Shown here one piece after another: positions 42,596 to 51,649 of a stretch of DNA of 64,000 bases. The DNA comes from Micromonospora sp. WMMD1120 (lineage in GTDB: Bacteria; Actinomycetota; Actinomycetes; Mycobacteriales; Micromonosporaceae), in contig NZ_JARUBO010000005.1 of NCBI RefSeq assembly GCF_029626235.1, forward strand, positions 3,876,501 to 3,940,500, in the 5' to 3' direction. The position numbers and the translations under genes were made by a program. Each line of letters opens with the position of its first letter. Positions within the stretch are counted from its first letter, which is position 1. The notes beneath the pieces were generated by a model. That model ran no database searches and was not told the DNA's origin. It saw only the letters and a list, made by a program, of their open reading frames with translations.

Positions 42596-43897
42596 ATGAG
42601 CTCTGGCCGCCGGCGGCTGTTGCGAACTGTCGCCGCCACGCTGTTTCTGCTTGCTGAGGTGGCCCTCCTCGCCGTTCCCGCCGAGGCCGCGGAGAGAGGC
42701 CCGGACCTCGTTGTCGACGCGTCCGGGACCCGGATCACGTTGGGGGTCGACAGGAAGGTCGTCTATCTGAAGATCAGCAATCGGGGCGACGAGACCCCGG
42801 GCGAGGTGATCGTCAATGTCCGCCAGCCGCCGGAGGGCCCTGATCCCATGCCGGTCGCCCTGCTGTGGCATACCGGAAGTGGGGTGGGCGAGTGCGACGG
42901 CGATTTCGGCGGGTTCTACTGCCGACTGTTGCCGGAACTGATTCCGGGGCCGGGGGAGACCGTCGACGTTCCCATCGACGCGTTCGTGCGTGGGACGGCA
43001 CCCTATGAGAGCAGGTTCGAAGCATCGCTCACGGTCCGGCCCGAACAGGACGCCAATCCGGCCGACAACACCAGGTGGTTCCCGCTGACGCTGGTCGACG
43101 AGCCGAGCGCGGACCTCTCGGTGGTGGCCCGGGACGTGCGGCAGTCGGTACGGGTCGGCGCCGACGGCATCCCCGAGCCCACCGGCACGCTGAACCCGGG
43201 TGAGACCGGTGCCGTCTGGCACACCATCGCCAACCAGGGCCGGAAGACTGTCACCGGAGTTCGGGTCACGCTGCGTCTGCCCAAGGGGGTGACCTTCACC
43301 CGACAGCCGGCCCAGTGTGTGCTCGGCGACGCCCGGCGGTCGGCGGTCTGCACCTACCGGAGCCTCACGCTCGTCCCGGCCGCCCAGGACACCGACCCGA
43401 ACGACGCCGTCCACTCCGCGGTCGAGCTGTACAACCTGGTGACGACTGCGACATCCGCCACCGCGCCGGCGACGATACGCGGTGGATCGGTGCGGGTGGA
43501 GGGCCTCGCCGAGCAGGCGACGAACGACCGCTCCGCGCCGGCCAGCGCCGAGTTGCCCGCGAACGCGGTCGCCGTGCGGGTGGCCGACGTGGACCCTGGT
43601 GACAATCAGGACGGGTTCGCCGTGGTGCTGGTGGCGAGCAGCGGCGGTGACACCGGCGGCGGCGACGGTAACGGGGATGGCGGCGACGGCGGTGGTGGCG
43701 GCGGCGACGGCGGGTTGCCGGTCACCGGGCCGCAGGCCGGCCTGGTCGGTGGGATCGGCATCGCCGCGCTGACCGTCGGAGGCGTGTTGCTGCTCGCTAC
43801 CCGCCGTCGCCGGACGATCCTGGTGATTCCCGAGGGGGCCTCGTCAGCGGAAGGCGTCGACGGTGCGCGCCGCCCAGGCGGCGAAGGGGCGCGGTGA
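42596..43897 (+). CDS. LPXTG sortase-anchored surface protein with CARDB/DUF11-like repeats
   Basis: 433 aa. Signal peptide (RRRLLRTVAATLFLLAEVALL ending AEA near 32). Two beta-sandwich units follow (about 35-160 and 165-300; GETGAVWHTIANQGRKTVTGV is DUF11-like), then a Gly/Asp-rich spacer. LPVTG lies at 374-378, with a membrane helix and a RRRR tail: a class sorting signal for sortase. The mature protein is displayed on the cell wall. Its 3' end overlaps the convergent NmrA-like gene by 54 nt. Confidence 0.87.
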   Translation: MSSGRRRLLRTVAATLFLLAEVALLAVPAEAAERGPDLVVDASGTRITLGVDRKVVYLKISNRGDETPGEVIVNVRQPPEGPDPMPVALLWHTGSGVGECDGDFGGFYCRLLPELIPGPGETVDVPIDAFVRGTAPYESRFEASLTVRPEQDANPADNTRWFPLTLVDEPSADLSVVARDVRQSVRVGADGIPEPTGTLNPGETGAVWHTIANQGRKTVTGVRVTLRLPKGVTFTRQPAQCVLGDARRSAVCTYRSLTLVPAAQDTDPNDAVHSAVELYNLVTTATSATAPATIRGGSVRVEGLAEQATNDRSAPASAELPANAVAVRVADVDPGDNQDGFAVVLVASSGGDTGGGDGNGDGGDGGGGGGDGGLPVTGPQAGLVGGIGIAALTVGGVLLLATRRRRTILVIPEGASSAEGVDGARRPGGEGAR

Positions 43898-44683
43898 CCT
43901 GCCCAGGACCTCCGCGACGTGCGGGCTGATCCGCCGCTCACCGTCGGTCGGCTCACCGAGGATGGCCAGCGTGCCCTCGACCACCGGTGGGGGCATGAAC
44001 CGCAGCATCTGCTCGCGGGCTTCGTCGGCCGTCTGCTCCACGAAGCTGACCGGCTCACCGAGCGCGGCGGCGAGGTCGGCGACCCTTTCCCGTGGGGTGC
44101 CCAGGGCCGGGCCGGTCAGTTCGTAGGTGCGGCCGTCGTGCGAGCTGTCGAGCAGCACGGCGGCCGCCACCTCGGCGATGTCGGCCGGGTCGACCACGGG
44201 CAGACCGACGTCGCCGAAGGGCGCGGCGACCGTCCGCGCGGCCCGTACCGCCTCTGCCCAGGCGAAGGCGTTGGAGGCGAAGCCCCCGGGGCGCAGGATC
44301 GTCCAGCCGAACCCGGATCGGCGCACGAGGTCCTCGATGGCGTGCAGGGGCGCGTGGGACGGCGATTCCGGCCGGGTGGCGACCGCCTGCGAGGACTGCA
44401 ACACGATGCGCTTCACGCCACCGGCCGCCGCGACCCGCAGGATCTCGCGCACGTCGAGATGGGCTCCGGCGCCCTCCACGAGCAGGTACAGCGCCTCGGC
44501 GCCGGCGAGCGCCGGGCGCAGGCTCGCCGGCTGTTCGAGGTCCGCGTGGTGGTGGCGGACCCCGTCGGGCAGGACGAGCGGGCGTCGCCCACGGGACACC
44601 GCCGTCACCGCGGCACCCGAGGCGGCGAGAGTCGCCGAGAGTGTGCTGCCGACGTTTCCGGTGGCTCCTACCACGACAAACAT
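43844..44683 (-). CDS. NmrA-like NAD(P)H-binding protein
   Basis: 279 aa. The N-terminal Rossmann motif GATGNVGS (in MFVVVGATGNVGS) and LQSSQAVATRPES, LRPGGFASNAFAW, PVVDPADIAEVAAAVLLD are those of atypical SDRs of the NmrA/HSCARG type, related to quinone reductase QdoR/QorB. It lacks a YxxxK site. It is divergent from the HxlR regulator at 44792, a common pairing for redox or quinone control. Confidence 0.88.
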   Translation of the reverse strand: MFVVVGATGNVGSTLSATLAASGAAVTAVSRGRRPLVLPDGVRHHHADLEQPASLRPALAGAEALYLLVEGAGAHLDVREILRVAAAGGVKRIVLQSSQAVATRPESPSHAPLHAIEDLVRRSGFGWTILRPGGFASNAFAWAEAVRAARTVAAPFGDVGLPVVDPADIAEVAAAVLLDSSHDGRTYELTGPALGTPRERVADLAAALGEPVSFVEQTADEAREQMLRFMPPPVVEGTLAILGEPTDGERRISPHVAEVLGRSPRPFAAWAARTVDAFR

Positions 44684-44749
44684 GTCTGTTCCCCCAGTTC
44701 GACCGCGTCGTTCGCGCGGCTGGAGGAAACGCTAGTTGCGTCGATATAG

Positions 44750-44759
44750 TAGGTACCTA
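44750..44759. promoter_or_regulatory. Palindrome TAGGTACCTA, candidate HxlR operator
   Basis: A perfect 10-bp palindrome in the 108-bp divergent spacer between the NmrA-like and HxlR genes. HxlR/QorR-type regulators bind GTAC-centred palindromes (family knowledge); binding here is inferred. Confidence 0.55.
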
Positions 44760-44791
44760 GAGGATAGTAATGGTTGTGTGACGGAGGGCAC

Positions 44792-45154
44792 GTGCAGCAG
44801 TCGACGGACCCCGAGTTGGCATGCCCGGTCGCGCCGGTGGTCGACATCGTGTTCAGCCGGTGGACCACGCCGATCCTGTGGGCCCTCAACGAATACGGCC
44901 GGCAGCGCTTCGTGGAGCTGGAGCGCAGGCTGACCAGCATCACCCCGAAGGTGCTCACCCAACGGCTCCGTCAACTCGAACGCGACGGGCTCGTGTCGCG
45001 CACCTACCACGCCGAGGTGCCCCCTCGCGTGGAATACGAGATCACCGAGTTGGGCGCCAGCCTCGGTCCGCTCTTCGCGCACCTGACCACCTGGGCCGAC
45101 GCCCACCTCGGAGAGGTCGACCGCGCTCGGCACGCCTACGACGCTCGGCGTTAG
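44792..45154 (+). CDS. HxlR-family transcriptional regulator
   Basis: 120 aa; GTG 44792 with GGAGGG close upstream. CPVAPVVDIVFSRWTTPILWAL places the Cys and W of HxlR proteins. RFVELERRLTSITPKVLTQRLRQLERDGLVSR is the winged helix and PPRVEYEITELGASL the wing. It probably represses the divergent NmrA-like oxidoreductase and senses electrophiles through the N-terminal Cys. Confidence 0.92.
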   Translation: MQQSTDPELACPVAPVVDIVFSRWTTPILWALNEYGRQRFVELERRLTSITPKVLTQRLRQLERDGLVSRTYHAEVPPRVEYEITELGASLGPLFAHLTTWADAHLGEVDRARHAYDARR

Positions 45155-45236
45155 AAGCCACACCAACAACTTCAGGTGTACGGCCATCGCCGCCGGGCAT
45201 CGGCACCGGACGCGGGAGTCGTGCGCGCCTGTCACC

Positions 45237-46037
45237 TCAGCTGAGTCGATCGAGCTTCTCGCGAGCGGCGGTGCCCGGTCGAGGCGTGAGGACGACGAGA
45301 CGCAGGTCGGTGTTCTGCGTGGTCAGGACGTTGGCGTCCAGCGGGATGGCGCCCACGTCCGGGTGTACGGCGGTCTTGTGCGCGCTCTCGTGACTGGCCA
45401 CCGCGCGAAGGGCCCAGAGGCGGCGGAACCTGTCGTTGTCGGCCATGCGGGCGATCAGCGCCGGCACGTCGGGGTCGTTCGGATAGCGGGCGCTGGTGGC
45501 GCGCAGGTCAGCCACCAGCGACTGCTCGAAGTAGGCGCGCTCGGTGTCGGTCTGACGCACCCGCGGGTTCCGGGACTCGAACTGCACGATGAGGGCGTTG
45601 CGATCGTCGGCCGTCGCGCCCGTCGGATCGCCGAAGACGGCCGCGAAGAGCCGGTTCCAGTGCAGCAAACGCCACAGCGCGTCGTAGACGGCCGCCGGAG
45701 TGTCGTCGAGGTGGTCGATGACGCGGTGCAGGCTGCCGGGAATCAGGCAGGGTATCCGGTCCGGGGCGGCGGCGAAGCCGGCGAGGCGCATCAGATGCGC
45801 CTGCTCGTCGTCGGACAGTCGTAACGCGCGGGCCAGGGAGGTGCACACCTGCGCCGATGGCGTGGCGGCCCGACCCTGTTCGAGGCGTGCCACGTACTCG
45901 GGGGAGATGCCGGCCAGTGCCGCCAACTCGCCGCGCCGTAGCCCGGCGACGCGGCGGGGGGACGCGTTCGGAAGTCCGACGACGACCGGGTCCGTGCGGT
46001 CCCGCCAGGCCCGCAGCGCGGCTCCGAGGTCACTCAT
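45237..46037 (-). CDS. XRE-family regulator with MmyB-like ligand domain
   Basis: 266 aa; ATG 46037 (GTG 46043 is also possible). An N-terminal helix-turn-helix (RRGELAALAGISPEYVARLEQGRAATPSAQVCTSLARAL) is followed by the MmyB-like domain (IPCLIPGSLHRVIDHLDDTPAAVYDALWRLLHWNRLF, WALRAVASHESAHKTAVHPDVG). Such proteins are common single regulators of nearby oxidoreductases; the divergent VOC gene is the likely target. Confidence 0.92.
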   Translation of the reverse strand: MSDLGAALRAWRDRTDPVVVGLPNASPRRVAGLRRGELAALAGISPEYVARLEQGRAATPSAQVCTSLARALRLSDDEQAHLMRLAGFAAAPDRIPCLIPGSLHRVIDHLDDTPAAVYDALWRLLHWNRLFAAVFGDPTGATADDRNALIVQFESRNPRVRQTDTERAYFEQSLVADLRATSARYPNDPDVPALIARMADNDRFRRLWALRAVASHESAHKTAVHPDVGAIPLDANVLTTQNTDLRLVVLTPRPGTAAREKLDRLS

Positions 46038-46142
46038 CACCACATGATCCTCCAGGTGTCAGCGCGGGGCCGGGTGGTACCAGCGGTACGCGGAAGAGCC
46101 GTGCCTTCCACAGTGGCGGCTGCGGCCACGATGATGCAGACC

Positions 46143-46610
46143 ATGAGCAGAGTGACCAGGATGAACCACATCGGAGTGCCGGTCAGTGACCTGGCCCGGT
46201 CGGTGCGGTGGTACGAGGACGTCCTCGGCATCGCCCCGAACGGTGTGACGATCTCGGCGACGAACCCGGCGATCGGTGCCGTCGTCGAGGTCGAGAACCC
46301 GTCGATCCGGGCATCGTTCGCGCTGGCCGGCGACAACGTCCTCCTGGAACTGATCCAGTACGACAGCCCGCAGCCGAGGCCCTTCACCGGGCGCAACTGC
46401 GACGTCGGAATAATGCACCTGTGTTTCGAGGTCGACGACCTCGACGCGGCGCACCGCGACCTGGTGGAGCGGGGCGTGCACGTCAACGCCGAGCCGGTCG
46501 TGCTCCAGGACGGCGACGGCGTCGACGCGGGAGCGCTGGCCGGGACGAAGATCCTCTATCTTCGTGACCCCGACGGCATCCAGTTGGAACTGTTCGAGTT
46601 GCCCTCGTAG
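46143..46610 (+). CDS. VOC/glyoxalase-family protein
   Basis: 155 aa from ATG 46143; ATG 46131 and ATG 46161 (MNHIGVPVSDL) are alternatives, none with a strong ribosome site. First strand MNHIGVPVSDLARSVRWYEDVLG, then DVGIMHLCFEVDDLDAAH with a metal-ligand His, and LRDPDGIQLELFELP with the Glu ligand. Lactoylglutathione-lyase-like; substrate unknown. It is divergent from the MmyB-type regulator. Confidence 0.85.
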   Translation: MSRVTRMNHIGVPVSDLARSVRWYEDVLGIAPNGVTISATNPAIGAVVEVENPSIRASFALAGDNVLLELIQYDSPQPRPFTGRNCDVGIMHLCFEVDDLDAAHRDLVERGVHVNAEPVVLQDGDGVDAGALAGTKILYLRDPDGIQLELFELPS

Positions 46611-46627
46611 GAGCGTCGGCCGACCGG

Positions 46628-49351
46628 ATGGGAGCTAGCGCCGTTACCCGCCATCTGCGCGATATCAGTTCGAAGTCCTTCGTCGCCCGGAAGAGGGAGC
46701 TGGCCGGCATCGCCTCGGTGACGGACGCTGCGGGGCGGGGCCGTGGCGGAGCGCTGCTCGTCCTCGGTGACGCGGGGATCGGCAAGTCGACGCTCATCGA
46801 CGAGGCCGCCGCGCGGCTCCACGGGTGGCGGGTGCTGCGCGCCACTGGTGTCGAGTTCGAGAGCGAACTGCCCTACGCGGCCCTGCACCAGTTGTGTGCG
46901 CCGCTGCTCGACCACCGCGCCGGGCTGCCCGCACCGCAGCGGCGTGCGCTCGACACGGTGTTCGGCCTGCACGCCGGGGCCACCCCGAGCCCGATGCTGG
47001 TCGGCTTGGCCGTGCTGGGCCTGCTGAGTGCCGCGAGCCGGCGCGGGCCGGTGATCTGCGCGATCGACGACGTGCAGTGGATCGACGCGGGTTCCCGGCA
47101 GGTGCTGGCGTTCGTGTCGGCACGCGTGGCGACGGATCGGATCGCCATGGTCTTCGCCGCCCGCGACGCCGCCCCGGTGCCGGAACTCGGTCGCCTACCG
47201 GCCCTCACCGTCGGCGCGCTCACCGACTCGGAGGCCCTCACCCTGCTGCGGTACCGGACACCGTTGGGCCCTGAGGCCGCGATCGTGCAGCGGGTCCTGT
47301 CCGAGGCAGCCGGCAACCCACTCGCCCTGGTGGAGTTCGCCCGCGACGCCGGACCGTTCGGGCTACCCGGAGACGCCACGGCGGGCACTGTGGAGCGCCG
47401 CTTCGCGAGTCGGTTCCTGCGACTGCCGGCACCCACGCGCGCGGTCCTGGCGCTGGCCGCCGCCGAGCCGACAGGTGACCTCGCGCTGCTGCGACGCGCC
47501 ATGGCGATCCAGGGCCTCGACGCCGCGGACCTGGCCGCGGCCGAGGACAGCGGCCTGGTGGTGGCCGGACCCCGGGTGCACTTCCGGCATCCGTTGGCGC
47601 GTTCCGCTGTGTACCGGTCGAGCAGCGCCAGGGTACGACGGCGGGCACACGCGGCGCTCGCCGCCGGTACGGACGCCACGGGCGACCCCGACCGGCGCGC
47701 CTGGCACCAGGCGAACGCGATCAGCGGCCCGGACGAGGAGACCGCGGCGGAACTGGAGCGTTCGGCCGGACGGGCGCAACGCCGCGGCGGCTTCGCGGCC
47801 GGAGCCGCGTTCTTCGAGCGCGCCGCCCGACTGACACCGGACCGGTCGCGGCAGGCCCGCCGGTTGTTGGCCGCGGCGCGGGAGCGGCTGGCTTCGGGAG
47901 CGCCCTCCTTAGCCCGGGAGTTGGTGGACGAGGCCGAGCGTCTCCGCCCGGACCAGGCCGACCGCCACGCCGCGCGGCTCCTCCGCGCGATGATCGACTA
48001 TCACGTGACGCGCAGCATCCCGGCGACCATCGCCCTCATCGACGCGGCCGACGGCGTGGGACCCGACGAGGTCCGCGAGACCTACCTGGAAGCCTTCGCG
48101 TCGCTCATGTTCAGCGTCGACGAGCCCGGCAGGTTGCGCCGGCTCGCCCTGCACATCCGGGAGCGGGTGCCCCGGCGTCAGCCGCCGCGTCCGGTCGACC
48201 TGCTGTTGCAGGCGCTCGTCGAACAGAACCTCCGTCCGGTGGACGAGGCGATGCCCGTGATGCGCCGCACCGTGGACGCCTTCCGGGAGCGCGCCCGCGC
48301 GCCCGACGCGGACCCGTGGTGGATGGAACGCGCCAGCGTGTTGAGCGTCGACCTCGGGGACAGCGACGCCATGGAGGAGATCACCGACCGCCAGGTGGAG
48401 CTCGCCCGGGCGCAGGGCGCCTACGCGATCCTTCCCCATGCGCTGCGCTTCCAGGCGGTCGCCCGGACGATCGTGGGCCGCTTCGCCGACGCGGAACTCT
48501 GCATCATCGAGGCGCGCGCTGTCGACGAGGCCGCCGGGACGTCCAACCTCGTCGGGTCCGACCTGATGCTCGCCGCGTGGAGGGGAGACGCCGCCCGGTT
48601 CCGGGAGATCCGGGAGAAGCTGCGTGGCTGGGTCGGGGTGAACCCCACAGCGTTGCACTACGCCAACGGCGTGCTGTGCAACGGCAGCGGTGACCACGAG
48701 ACGGCGCTCGACGCGTTGCTGCTCGTACGGGACCAGCACCGCGCTGGCGCGTACACCGTCACCGCCTTCCACCATGAGCTGGTCGAAGCCGCCGCGTACG
48801 TCGGACGTCCCGAAGAGGCCAAGGAATCGGCGGTCTGGATCGGCGCCGTCGCACAAGGCAACCCGAACGCGTGGACGACCGGCGCGCACCTACTGGCGTG
48901 TGCTCTGCTCGACCAGGGACTCGGGGCGCAGGACCACTACCGCTCGGCGATCAGCCGGTTCGCCGACAGCAGGATGCGAGTCCACTACGCGCGTGCCCGC
49001 CTGCTCTACGGGGAGTGGCTGCGACGGGTCGGTCGCCGCACCGAGGCGCGGGTGGAGTTGCGCGCGGCGCACGATCTTCTCGCCACCATCGGCGCGCGCG
49101 GGTTCGCCGCCCGTGCCGCCCGCGAACTGGACGCCCTCGGCGAGCCGACTCTGGTCGACGACGCCGACCCGCTCGCCGGGCTGACCGCGCGGGAACTGCT
49201 CGTCGCCCGCAAGGTCGCCTCCGGCGCGGGCACCAAGGAGGTCGCCGCGCTGCTCTTCGTCAGCCCACGGACGATCGACGCCCACCTGCGCAACCTCTAC
49301 CGGAAGCTGGGCATCTCCTCACGCCGGCAACTGCGCGAACTCCTGCGTTGA
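46628..49351 (+). CDS. Large ATP-binding LuxR-family regulator (LAL type)
   Basis: 907 aa, normal for the LAL group. It has an N-terminal AAA/STAND ATPase with Walker A GDAGIGKST (47-55) and a Walker B-like CAIDDVQWID. A long TPR-like middle region (about 330-830) carries Ala-rich repeats, and the C-terminal LuxR HTH reads LTARELLVARKVASGAGTKEVAALL...SRRQLRELL. These regulators commonly activate secondary-metabolism or catabolic genes in response to a ligand. It begins 18 bp after the VOC gene. Confidence 0.93.
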   Translation: MGASAVTRHLRDISSKSFVARKRELAGIASVTDAAGRGRGGALLVLGDAGIGKSTLIDEAAARLHGWRVLRATGVEFESELPYAALHQLCAPLLDHRAGLPAPQRRALDTVFGLHAGATPSPMLVGLAVLGLLSAASRRGPVICAIDDVQWIDAGSRQVLAFVSARVATDRIAMVFAARDAAPVPELGRLPALTVGALTDSEALTLLRYRTPLGPEAAIVQRVLSEAAGNPLALVEFARDAGPFGLPGDATAGTVERRFASRFLRLPAPTRAVLALAAAEPTGDLALLRRAMAIQGLDAADLAAAEDSGLVVAGPRVHFRHPLARSAVYRSSSARVRRRAHAALAAGTDATGDPDRRAWHQANAISGPDEETAAELERSAGRAQRRGGFAAGAAFFERAARLTPDRSRQARRLLAAARERLASGAPSLARELVDEAERLRPDQADRHAARLLRAMIDYHVTRSIPATIALIDAADGVGPDEVRETYLEAFASLMFSVDEPGRLRRLALHIRERVPRRQPPRPVDLLLQALVEQNLRPVDEAMPVMRRTVDAFRERARAPDADPWWMERASVLSVDLGDSDAMEEITDRQVELARAQGAYAILPHALRFQAVARTIVGRFADAELCIIEARAVDEAAGTSNLVGSDLMLAAWRGDAARFREIREKLRGWVGVNPTALHYANGVLCNGSGDHETALDALLLVRDQHRAGAYTVTAFHHELVEAAAYVGRPEEAKESAVWIGAVAQGNPNAWTTGAHLLACALLDQGLGAQDHYRSAISRFADSRMRVHYARARLLYGEWLRRVGRRTEARVELRAAHDLLATIGARGFAARAARELDALGEPTLVDDADPLAGLTARELLVARKVASGAGTKEVAALLFVSPRTIDAHLRNLYRKLGISSRRQLRELLR

Positions 49352-49417
49352 CCGCGCCGTCCGAGCCGGCGACGAACGGCCCCGCCGGTACGGGGGCGGG
49401 TTGGCCACAGCGTCACG

Positions 49418-50047
49418 TCACCCGCCGGGCCGCTCACACTCGCGCTCGGCGCGCGTCTTCAGCTCCGTCAGCCACGTCTCCAGACCAGCGGCGAGAGCCG
49501 CGGTGGAGAAATCGACGTCCTGCTCCACCTGCGCACCGCGCCACGTCTCCTCGGTACGCACCAGAACCCGGCCGTCGACCTCGGTGAACGTCCACACGTG
49601 CACGCCCTCGTCGATGCTCAATCCGGCACCGATCGCCGGCCCGTTCCACCGAAGGCAGCTCTGGCGCTCAAGCTGCCGGACGGTGGACGTGACGACGAGA
49701 GTCGTCGCCGGGTTCAGCGCGGTCTCGCGCACCGGCGTCGTCCAGCGGAACGACGAACCGGGACGCAGGGGCCCACGATCGAGCCGTTTGCTGGAGAGGA
49801 CCGGCGTCTGCCACGACGGCCAGCGTTCCACGTCGGTCTGGATCTTCCAGACGGTCCGCGGCGAAGCGTCGATCATTTTCTCCGACCGGTAGCGAATCTT
49901 CGCCGTCGTGTCGACAGTCCTGCCCGCGCAGCGCAGTGTTCCGTTGTCGGAATCTCCAACGCGCGCGGCCTCGGCCGGAGCGGGCGCACCCGCCACGGCC
50001 ACCAGGCCGGCCACGGCCATCGCGACGGCAACCACACGACCATCCAT
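49418..50047 (-). CDS. Secreted SRPBCC-domain protein
   Basis: 209 aa; ATG shares a base with the upstream stop (TGATG). Signal peptide (VVAVAMAVAGLVAVAGAPA, cleavage near AEAA). The SRPBCC fold is visible in SEKMIDASPRTVWKIQTDVERWPSWQTPV and SFRWTTPVRETALNPATTLVVTSTV. Polyketide-cyclase/dehydrase-like, but exported. It forms a two-gene operon with a second, cytoplasmic SRPBCC gene and probably arose by duplication, since the strand order and spacing of motifs match. Confidence 0.85.
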   Translation of the reverse strand: MDGRVVAVAMAVAGLVAVAGAPAPAEAARVGDSDNGTLRCAGRTVDTTAKIRYRSEKMIDASPRTVWKIQTDVERWPSWQTPVLSSKRLDRGPLRPGSSFRWTTPVRETALNPATTLVVTSTVRQLERQSCLRWNGPAIGAGLSIDEGVHVWTFTEVDGRVLVRTEETWRGAQVEQDVDFSTAALAAGLETWLTELKTRAERECERPGG

Positions 50048-50529
50048 CAGTCGGTCGTCTCCTCGGCGGTGCGCCTGAGCCGATCCAGCCACCCGGCCAG
50101 GGTCGCGTCGAGGCCCTCCTGGAACGACGCGGGGTCGGCATCGACGGGCGGACCGGCGAACGACTCCTCGGTGGACACCCGCACACCCTCGCCGACCGGG
50201 GTGAGCGCCCAGACGTGCACGCCGAGCACGCCGTCCGACCCATTGCCGTACCCCCGCCACACGAGGCGTTCCCGCGGCCGTACCTCAAGGATCGTCGACT
50301 CGATCTCCATGCCGGCGGCGGACCACCGGAACACGGAGCCCGGCGCGAGCGGGCCTGGTGTTTCGACGCGTGCGTACGCGACCTCCGGCAGCCAGGACGT
50401 CCACGCGTCGATGTCCGTGAGGATCTGCCACAAAGTGCCCGCCGACGCGCCCACCGTGACGCTGTGGCGGCTGACCACCGGGGCCGACGCGTCGATGCCG
50501 GCCTCCTCGACGTCCGTCATGTTCTCCAT
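50047..50529 (-). CDS. SRPBCC-domain protein (cytoplasmic paralogue)
   Basis: 160 aa; ATG 50529 with GGAGG upstream. VSRHSVTVGASAGTLWQILTDIDAWTSWLPEV, SVFRWSAAGMEIESTI and GVHVWALTPVGEGVRVSTEESF match the same positions in the secreted neighbour (SSFRWTTP..., GVHVWTFTEVDGRVLVRTEETW). It has no signal peptide. Both probably bind the same kind of hydrophobic ligand on the two sides of the membrane (inference). Confidence 0.85.
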   Translation of the reverse strand: MENMTDVEEAGIDASAPVVSRHSVTVGASAGTLWQILTDIDAWTSWLPEVAYARVETPGPLAPGSVFRWSAAGMEIESTILEVRPRERLVWRGYGNGSDGVLGVHVWALTPVGEGVRVSTEESFAGPPVDADPASFQEGLDATLAGWLDRLRRTAEETTD

Positions 50530-50756
50530 CGTGAAGCCTCCCCGCGACCATTGACGATCAGAACGCCGGGCTGGGGCGAGCCGCTGGATCCACACCCGGC
50601 ACAAGCGATGGTGCCGAGACGCCGACCGGACGCGCATCGGCAAGAATTGCCTACTTCTCAGGAATCTGCGGGTGCTGACCGTCTGATGCGGTGCCGCCGG
50701 CAGCGCGGCGAGCGCACCACCGGCGCCAGCCGGGCCGGGTGGAGCGGCGTGCGTGG

Positions 50757-51410
50757 CTAGCGCGGCCCGCCAGGCTGGACGCCGGTGCTCGGGGCGACGT
50801 CGGCTGGTGCGTCGACGCCGGCGATCGCGGCCAGATCGGCCTCCGGTATGCCCAGCGCGCCCGCGATCTCGCGAACCAGGACCGGGTGTGGATTGTGCGA
50901 CCCGGCTCGCGCCGCATGGATGGTCGACATCGCACGGGCGGTACGCACGGCGAGTTCTCGCACGGAGACGCCCCGGTTGTCCATGAGTGTGCGCAGCACG
51001 GCGCCGAACGGGTGCGGCTCCGGGGCACCGGCCTCGGCGAGTGCGGGCCCGATGACCGTGTCGCCGATCTTCGCCTGGAAGCGCAGCAACCGGTTGTCGT
51101 CGAATCGGACGCGTGCGGAGAACGGCAGTGTCCGTCCCGCGTCGCCCTCGATCGTGCCCGCCACCGAGACCTCGGTGAACGCGTTCCTCTGCCGGTCGTG
51201 GTCGCTGGCGATCTCGCGCGGGCGGGCCGGCTCGACGTGCGTGACCCGCCAGGTGCCGTTCCACCAGGGGAGTTCGGCCAACAGGTCGTTGAAGAACTGT
51301 GGCAGGACCGTGAGGTCGACCGGCTTCGGCCTCGTCCTGTGCACAATCCCGGGCCAGTACGCCAGCGCCCTGCGGACCGCGGGGGTGAGTACCCGTCCAG
51401 CGACATCCAT
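50757..51410 (-). CDS. SnoaL-like domain fused to XRE helix-turn-helix
   Basis: 217 aa. Residues 30-140 look like a SnoaL/NTF2 fold (LPQFFNDLLAELPWWNGTWRVTHVEP..., RVRFDDNRLLRFQAKIGDTVIGP). Residues about 145-205 are a helix-turn-helix (LRTLMDNRGVSVRELAVRTARAMSTI..., LVREIAGALGIPEADLAAIAG). An NTF2-like ligand pocket joined to a DNA-binding domain suggests a small-molecule-responsive regulator. It is divergent from the acylase gene at 51650, which may be its target. Confidence 0.7.
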   Translation of the reverse strand: MDVAGRVLTPAVRRALAYWPGIVHRTRPKPVDLTVLPQFFNDLLAELPWWNGTWRVTHVEPARPREIASDHDRQRNAFTEVSVAGTIEGDAGRTLPFSARVRFDDNRLLRFQAKIGDTVIGPALAEAGAPEPHPFGAVLRTLMDNRGVSVRELAVRTARAMSTIHAARAGSHNPHPVLVREIAGALGIPEADLAAIAGVDAPADVAPSTGVQPGGPR

Positions 51411-51649
51411 CGCGGCAGCCTAGCCCGGGAGTTTCACAGCGACGGTGGCTGTGCGGCGGGCGAAACGTCGGCATTGGCGCGTGGTGAACGACGGGTATCC
51501 CGAACGGTAGTTAAGCACCGATCATTGCCCGGAGATCGATGTGAGTCATTCTCACCTCCGGGTGGATCGCCCGGGCGCGGAGGGCGAGACGTCGCACCGG
51601 AAGCCGGGCGTGACCGTACGGCCCTGCTCCGCGTCCCCGGAGGATCGCC

